The notes under the pieces are model-generated. The model saw only the letters and a list, made by a program, of their open reading frames with translations. It did not search any database and was not told the origin of the DNA. A stretch of DNA of 64,000 nucleotides from JANNYA01 sp031422315 (GTDB taxonomy: Bacteria > Pseudomonadota > Gammaproteobacteria > Xanthomonadales > SZUA-5): positions 1-64,000 of the forward strand of contig JANOQN010000066.1 in assembly GCA_031422315.1 (NCBI GenBank), given 5' to 3'. The position numbers were made by a program, and so were the translations under genes. Below, one piece after another: positions 59,412 through 64,000 of the stretch; within the stretch, counting starts at the first letter, position 1; each line of letters starts with the position of its first letter.

Positions 59412-60485
59412 ATGGAAATGATCACATCCCTAAGCGGCATTGCCGCAATGAGAAAGCGCCCCGGCATGTATGTAGGCGACACCGAAAGCGCTGCTGCATT
59501 ACATCAATTACTGTGGGAAGTGCTTAGTAACTGCGTCGACCAATATGCCGCTGGTGCATGCAATACGGTTTGGCTTGAATTTGGCGAAGGTAATCGCGCG
59601 ACGATTCGTGATGATGGCCCCGGCTTTGTCGATGATGTGTTTGACGATGTGCCCATTTTGACGCACGCAGCGACGAATTTACACGATACCGCGAGCCTGA
59701 CCGGGCACGCGCCGCATGATCATCTGAGTCCTATTTCGGTCGGCTTGGTAGTCGTATCGGCGTTTTCAACTGAAGCTACGATTGAAACCGTGCGTGATGG
59801 GAGCAAGCGCGGCATATCGCTGGCACAAGGGAAAATTACTCAGCCGGAACGGCGCGAACAGGGTCAATTTGATTCTGGAACAAGCATCAGTTTCGTGCCA
59901 GATACACAGATTTTCGGCGCACGGCAATTTGATTTGGTAGAAGTATTGCCGCGTTTGCGTGAAATTGCCGCGCTAAATCCAGGCTTGAAAATTCAGCTAA
60001 TTGATCGACGGCAGCTGGAAATGTTTGCGCCTGACGGACTCGCTGCGCTTTTGCCAATCGACAATGTAGGAGGCCCGATTTTTAGTTTGAATCAAGTCAT
60101 TGAACACCATGCCGGGCAAATCGGCGCCCAGCTGCGACAGGCCAAGCTTAGTGTCGTGCTACGACTTCAACGTTGGCGAAATGAACCTTCGATTCGCTGC
60201 TTTGCCAATCAGCTAGTTTGTCTTGATGGCCCACACCGTCAAGGGCTGATCCTTGGACTCAAGCGTCCCATTGCCAAGTTGATTGGCACTGAGTCAGATA
60301 TCGAACTGTGTGGGTTTGATGCCATCGTACGCTTGCAGCTCGCCGATCCAAAGTATCGATCACCAACCAAAGACATATTGAGTGCGCCAGAATATCAACT
60401 GCCAATAGCGAACGCGGTAGAAAATGCGTTTACCGATTGGCTGAATTTGCATCCTGAGCTACTGGGTAAGCTTCATGAGCCATGA
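59412..60485 (+). CDS. Free-standing GyrB/ParE-like GHKL ATPase without TOPRIM domain
   Basis: The protein has 357 residues from ATG 59412. The N-terminal GHKL domain resembles GyrB: MRKRPGMYVGD near residue 14, N box LLWEVLSNCVDQYAAG, G1 DDGPGF and a G2-like GLVVVSAFS. A transducer-like domain follows, ending with DPKYRSPTKDILSAPEY, which aligns with the DPKFxxQTK segment of gyrase and keeps the Lys. In GyrB the TOPRIM domain and the GyrA-binding tail would follow for another 400 residues; here the protein stops. It may be a regulatory or degenerate ATPase. A 38-codon in-frame extension follows the TGA. Confidence 0.8.
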   Translation: MEMITSLSGIAAMRKRPGMYVGDTESAAALHQLLWEVLSNCVDQYAAGACNTVWLEFGEGNRATIRDDGPGFVDDVFDDVPILTHAATNLHDTASLTGHAPHDHLSPISVGLVVVSAFSTEATIETVRDGSKRGISLAQGKITQPERREQGQFDSGTSISFVPDTQIFGARQFDLVEVLPRLREIAALNPGLKIQLIDRRQLEMFAPDGLAALLPIDNVGGPIFSLNQVIEHHAGQIGAQLRQAKLSVVLRLQRWRNEPSIRCFANQLVCLDGPHRQGLILGLKRPIAKLIGTESDIELCGFDAIVRLQLADPKYRSPTKDILSAPEYQLPIANAVENAFTDWLNLHPELLGKLHEP

Positions 60486-60602
60486 AAGCCGATCACAAAA
60501 CGCCTGCAGGAACGTTTTCGTCATATCCCGCAAACGATCGATTTGGCCGACGAGCTGATCGCACAACGACGCGCTGAAGCTGCCAAAGAATCAGAGCAAT
60601 AG
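60486..60602 (+). other. In-frame 38-codon extension behind the stop of the GyrB-like gene
   Basis: After TGA at 60483-60485 the same frame stays open for 38 codons to TAG at 60600-60602, encoding a charged helical stretch (KPITKRLQERFRHIPQTIDL and LADELIAQRRAEAAKESEQ). The composition looks like real protein. A recent nonsense mutation or a read-through product are possible; chance is not excluded. Confidence 0.45.
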
Positions 60603-60705
60603 TGCCAATTGGTCTTGATCCTTGTCAGCAAATTACTTGCCGCCTATTGCCAAAACCTAACCCAAGCAGCCTAAACTCCAGCCAATTTTAAAGTGGGATG
60701 CAGGC

Positions 60706-63700
60706 ATGATTACATCAACTTACCGCTGTACTGCGGCGTTAGCTTTGTTTTGCGCGTTGGCTGCACCGGTTCAATCCGAAGATAAACCCCCGGTGTGGGA
60801 CGTCAACGCGCCGCGCGGCAAAACCACGCAGGTCAAGTTCAACACCACGGAAGGCACTTGGCTAGATGTGGACGTAGCGCCAGATGGCAAAACCCTCGCC
60901 TTTTCAATGATGGGCGATATTTATACGCTGCCCATTTCGGGCGGCAATGCCAAGCGCATTTTTAGCGGCAAGGGATTTGAAGTGCAGCCGCGTTTTTCAC
61001 CCGATGGCAAACGCATCAGCTTTACCTCAGATCGCGCTGGGGGTGACAATATCTGGACTGCGAATATCGATGGCAGCGAATTGCAGCAAGTCACCAAGGA
61101 AAGCTTCCGCCTGCTCAATAATGCGGAATTTTCTTCTGATGGTGAATATCTGATCGCGCGCAAACATTTCACCTCCGGTCGCAGTTTGGGCGCAGGGGAA
61201 ATGTGGTTGTATCACAAAACCGGCGGTGAGGGCCTTAAGCTCACTACCCGTAAAAATGATCAGCAAGATGCTGGCCAACCAGCAATATCCCCAAATGGGC
61301 GCTATGTATATTTCAGTGAGGACACCAGCGCGGGCGGCGCTTTTGCTTACAACAAAGATCCGCACGATACGATTTATGTGATACGCCGGCTTGACCGTGA
61401 AACCGGCGAGCTGACCGAATTGATCGACATCCAGGGCGGTGCGATTGCACCAACGCCATCACCCGATGGCAAAAGCCTAGCGTTCGTGCGACGAGTTCGG
61501 GAAAAAACCACGCTACACGTGATGGATTTGGAATCCGGCGCCATGCGCTTGGTGTGGGATGGCCCAGATGGCAAAGGCATGAGCCACGATCAGCAAGAAG
61601 CCTGGGCGATTTTTGGGCCGTATCCAAATATGTCGTTTACCCCAGATTCCGCGTCAATCGTGCTGTGGAGCACCGGCAAACTGTGGCGCGTGCCACTTGT
61701 TCCCGCGCCCGATTCGGTTTCCGGCGCATCGCTTGCGGTGGAAATACCGTTCAGCGCTGAAGTAAGTCAAACATTGGATCAGCCGGTCCGCGCGACGCAT
61801 CGCATTGATCAGGACGAATCCTTCGCGCCCAAATTGATTCGCGATGTAGCGACCAGCCCGGATGGTCAAACGCTGATTTTTCATGCGGTTGGCGTGCTGT
61901 GGAAAAAAACGCTGCCGAATGGCGCGCCGGTTCGCCTCAGTGATGCAGCAGACGTGTTTGAGTACAGCCCGAGCTTCAGCCCGGATGGCAATTCCGTCGT
62001 CTATACCAGCTGGTCTGATGTCACGATGGGCAGCTTGCGAACAATTGAGCTAGCCACCAATGTGGTTCGCACGCTGACGACTCAACCCGCTGTTTACGCC
62101 AGCCCGAGCTACAGCAAAGATGGCAAGCAGCTAGTGTTTGCCATCAACGCTGGCGGTAATTTGATTGATTTTCGCTACGGGCAATTGGGCGGCGTTTACA
62201 CCATGCCGGCTGCGGGCGGGGCGATGCTGAGAGTAGCGAAATCGGGCAGCCAGCCCATGTTTGATGCCAGCGGTGCGCGCGTTTTGTATTTGACCGGCGG
62301 CGGCTTAGATAAAAAACTCATGAGCGTTGGACTAGCCGGTGAAGAGCCGCGCACGGTATTCAATCTCAAATACGCCGATTTTGCGGTGCCAAGCCCGGAT
62401 GGCAAGTTCATTGCCTTCACTGAATTATTCGACGCGTATGTTGCGCCAATGCCTGCCACTGGCGCGGCAATCGACTTGAGCCGCGATACCAAAGCGCTGC
62501 CAGTTGCTAAAGTCAGCCATGATGTCGGCAGCTATTTGCACTGGTCGGCGGACAGTTCGGCGCTGCATTGGATGGTCGGGAGGCGCTATTTCACTCGTGC
62601 CTTGAATGAAACGCTGGCGTTTTTGCCGAACGCCCCGAAAACGCCGACAAAAGCGAAGGATTTGCCCGGCATTGATGTGGGTTTGAGTGTGCCGCTGGAT
62701 CAGCCTAAAGCGGCTGATACTGTCGCGTTTACTAATGCGCGCATCATCACGATGAAAGGCAAGGAAGTGATCGAATGCGGCACGGTTCTGGTGCAAGGTG
62801 CGAAAATCATTGCAGTCGGTGCCAATGTTGACGTGCCAACCGGCGCGCGCGTGATTGATGTGGCCGGTAAAACAATCATGCCTGGCATTGTCGATGCGCA
62901 TGCGCACGCGAATCACTTTCACAACGGCCCGAGCGCGCAGGCGAACTGGACTTACTACGCGAATTTGGCCTTCGGCATTACCACCATGCACGACCCAAGC
63001 GCCAACACCCAAGAAGTGTTTAGCCAATCCGAGCTGGTCAAAGCCGGGCGCAACGTTGGCCCGCGCGTATTTTCCACCGGCACGATTTTGTACGGCGCTG
63101 ATGGCGATTTCAAAGCCGAAATTAACTCGCTTGATGATGCCAGAGCGCATTTACGCCGCCTAAAAGCGCAAGGCGCGTGGAGCGTAAAAAGCTACAACCA
63201 GCCGCGCCGCGATCAACGCCAGCAAATCAACCAGGCCGCACGCGAGCTGGGCATGACAGTAGTGATGGAAGGCGGCAGCACCTACAACCATAATTTGACG
63301 ATGATTTTGGACGGCTCCACCGGCATCGAACACAATCTGCCCGTCGCACCGCTCTACAAAGATGTGATCGACACCTGGAAAGCCACCGACGTGCGCAACA
63401 CGCCAACGTTGGTAGTGAACTACGGCGGCCTGAACGGCGAATATTGGTTCTACGAGCGCGACAAAATCTGGGAAAACAAAAAGCTGCTGCAATTTTTCCC
63501 GCGTGAAACGCTTGATGCGCGCAGCATCCGCCGGCAAGTAACACCAGAGTGGGATTACTACCATATCGAAGTCAGCAAAGCGGTCAAATCCTTAAGTGAT
63601 GCCGGTATCGGCATTCAAGTCGGCGGCCACGGCCAGCTGCAGGGGCTTGCGCCGCACTGGGAAATTTGGATGCTCGCCCAAGGCGGCATGAGCCCGCACG

Positions 63701-64000
63701 ACGCGCTCAAAGCCGCCACTATCAATGGCGCGGATTATCTTGGCTTAAGTCAAGATATCGGCAGCATTGAGCCCGGAAAACTGGCCGACTTAATCGTGCT
63801 GAATACCAATCCGCTCGAGAATATCCGCGCCACCGCCGACAGCAAGTACGTGATGGTCAACGGCCGCCTGTTCGACGCCGACACCATGAGCGAAATCGGC
63901 GGGTTAGCGCGCGCCAAACCTGAGTTCTACTGGCAGCGCCATGGCGGCGTGGCGGGCAAAGCGCTGCAGCAGCTGATGGGGCCAACAGCGGTTTGTCATT
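60706..64000 (+). CDS. TolB-propeller amidohydrolase, exported, C-terminus cut by the window
   Basis: At least 1098 codons from ATG 60706 are open to the end of the window. A signal peptide occupies residues 1-24 (TAALALFCALAAPVQS). Residues about 30-660 form a WD40/TolB-like propeller with many SPDGK repeats (VAPDGKTLAFSM, RFSPDGKRISFTSDRAG, SFSPDGNSVVYTSW). From about 675 there is an amidohydrolase domain: VAFTNARIITMKGKEVIE, GKTIMPGIVDAHAHANHF (metal HxH), GITTMHDPSANTQEV, VMEGGSTYNHNL, GIGIQVGGHGQLQGLAPHWEI and GSIEPGKLADLIVLNTNPLENI. Such proteins are thought to be periplasmic peptidases or amidases; the substrate is unknown. Confidence 0.88.
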   Translation, partial: MITSTYRCTAALALFCALAAPVQSEDKPPVWDVNAPRGKTTQVKFNTTEGTWLDVDVAPDGKTLAFSMMGDIYTLPISGGNAKRIFSGKGFEVQPRFSPDGKRISFTSDRAGGDNIWTANIDGSELQQVTKESFRLLNNAEFSSDGEYLIARKHFTSGRSLGAGEMWLYHKTGGEGLKLTTRKNDQQDAGQPAISPNGRYVYFSEDTSAGGAFAYNKDPHDTIYVIRRLDRETGELTELIDIQGGAIAPTPSPDGKSLAFVRRVREKTTLHVMDLESGAMRLVWDGPDGKGMSHDQQEAWAIFGPYPNMSFTPDSASIVLWSTGKLWRVPLVPAPDSVSGASLAVEIPFSAEVSQTLDQPVRATHRIDQDESFAPKLIRDVATSPDGQTLIFHAVGVLWKKTLPNGAPVRLSDAADVFEYSPSFSPDGNSVVYTSWSDVTMGSLRTIELATNVVRTLTTQPAVYASPSYSKDGKQLVFAINAGGNLIDFRYGQLGGVYTMPAAGGAMLRVAKSGSQPMFDASGARVLYLTGGGLDKKLMSVGLAGEEPRTVFNLKYADFAVPSPDGKFIAFTELFDAYVAPMPATGAAIDLSRDTKALPVAKVSHDVGSYLHWSADSSALHWMVGRRYFTRALNETLAFLPNAPKTPTKAKDLPGIDVGLSVPLDQPKAADTVAFTNARIITMKGKEVIECGTVLVQGAKIIAVGANVDVPTGARVIDVAGKTIMPGIVDAHAHANHFHNGPSAQANWTYYANLAFGITTMHDPSANTQEVFSQSELVKAGRNVGPRVFSTGTILYGADGDFKAEINSLDDARAHLRRLKAQGAWSVKSYNQPRRDQRQQINQAARELGMTVVMEGGSTYNHNLTMILDGSTGIEHNLPVAPLYKDVIDTWKATDVRNTPTLVVNYGGLNGEYWFYERDKIWENKKLLQFFPRETLDARSIRRQVTPEWDYYHIEVSKAVKSLSDAGIGIQVGGHGQLQGLAPHWEIWMLAQGGMSPHDALKAATINGADYLGLSQDIGSIEPGKLADLIVLNTNPLENIRATADSKYVMVNGRLFDADTMSEIGGLARAKPEFYWQRHGGVAGKALQQLMGPTAVCH

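Noticed and set aside
58804..59482. Minus-strand Ala/Ser-rich and Cys/Ser-rich frames over the lipoprotein gene
   Set aside because: They are produced by the GC-rich 33-bp tandem repeats read backwards.
62425..63150. Long minus-strand open frame of 241 codons, and several others at 60921-63564
   Set aside because: They are shadows of the plus-strand TolB-amidohydrolase gene, which has clear domains along its whole length.

Overview
The window looks like a proteobacterial chromosome of moderate GC content, most likely a betaproteobacterium, although a gammaproteobacterium is not excluded. The evidence is the gene set: ribH-nusB, FolE2-type GTP cyclohydrolase, NfuA, SufE, HemJ, an AlgZ/AlgR-like LytS/LytTR pair, phasin plus thiolase (polyhydroxyalkanoate metabolism), an Rtc RNA-repair locus and a PFGI-1/SPI-7-type integrative element. 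There is no rRNA gene to fix the taxon. GTG and TTG starts and 4-base ATGA/GTGA overlaps are common.

Region 1 (1-12463) is one end of an integrative and conjugative element (ICE) inserted at the 3' end of a tRNA-Ile2(CAT) gene. Reading leftward from the tRNA, all genes are on the minus strand: parA, parB, a DUF2857 gene, an STY4528-family replication protein, a repeat array, a PFL_4669-family gene, a DUF3158 gene and ssb. This is a plasmid-like replication and partition module. Two features stand out. Five copies of a 23-bp inverted repeat lie inside the coding sequence of the replication protein, as the iterons do in phage lambda O. Just downstream, about three 102-bp direct repeats each carry an identical 17-bp palindrome. 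Farther left is cargo: a small gene, five overlapping unknown genes (three with predicted membrane segments), a Uma2-family nuclease, an EptA-like phosphoethanolamine transferase with two unknown partners, and the start of an AAA ATPase. The integrase and conjugation genes are outside the window.

Region 2 (12714-35200) is mostly core chromosome: ribH-nusB, a secreted protein, a periplasmic parvulin, a short polysaccharide-export cluster (Wzm/Wzt-like transporter, glycosyltransferase, methyltransferase), folE2, glmS, sufE, a RidA-family gene, the LytS/LytTR pair, serC-serA, msrP, the nfuA, hemJ and pdxH genes, phhB, a degenerate CPBP membrane protein and a PaiB-type regulator.

Region 3 (35238-53366) contains an AAA/DUF4143 ATPase, an acetyl-CoA hydrolase/transferase, the divergent rtcR / rtcB-rtcA RNA-repair locus with a candidate sigma-54 promoter, a flavin amine oxidase, a 1641-residue kinase-ATPase-GAF-GGDEF protein, a secreted protein, a CPBP protease, an AraC regulator and an hslV gene without hslU beside it.

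Region 4 (53710-64000) holds a phasin, rpmB-rpmG (rpmG has only 51 codons), an LTA-synthase-like sulfatase-fold enzyme, rplS on its own, a thiolase, an Ala-rich lipoprotein with 33-bp tandem repeats, a free-standing GyrB-like ATPase without the TOPRIM half, and a large TolB-propeller amidohydrolase that runs off the end. Several clear intrinsic terminators separate these units.
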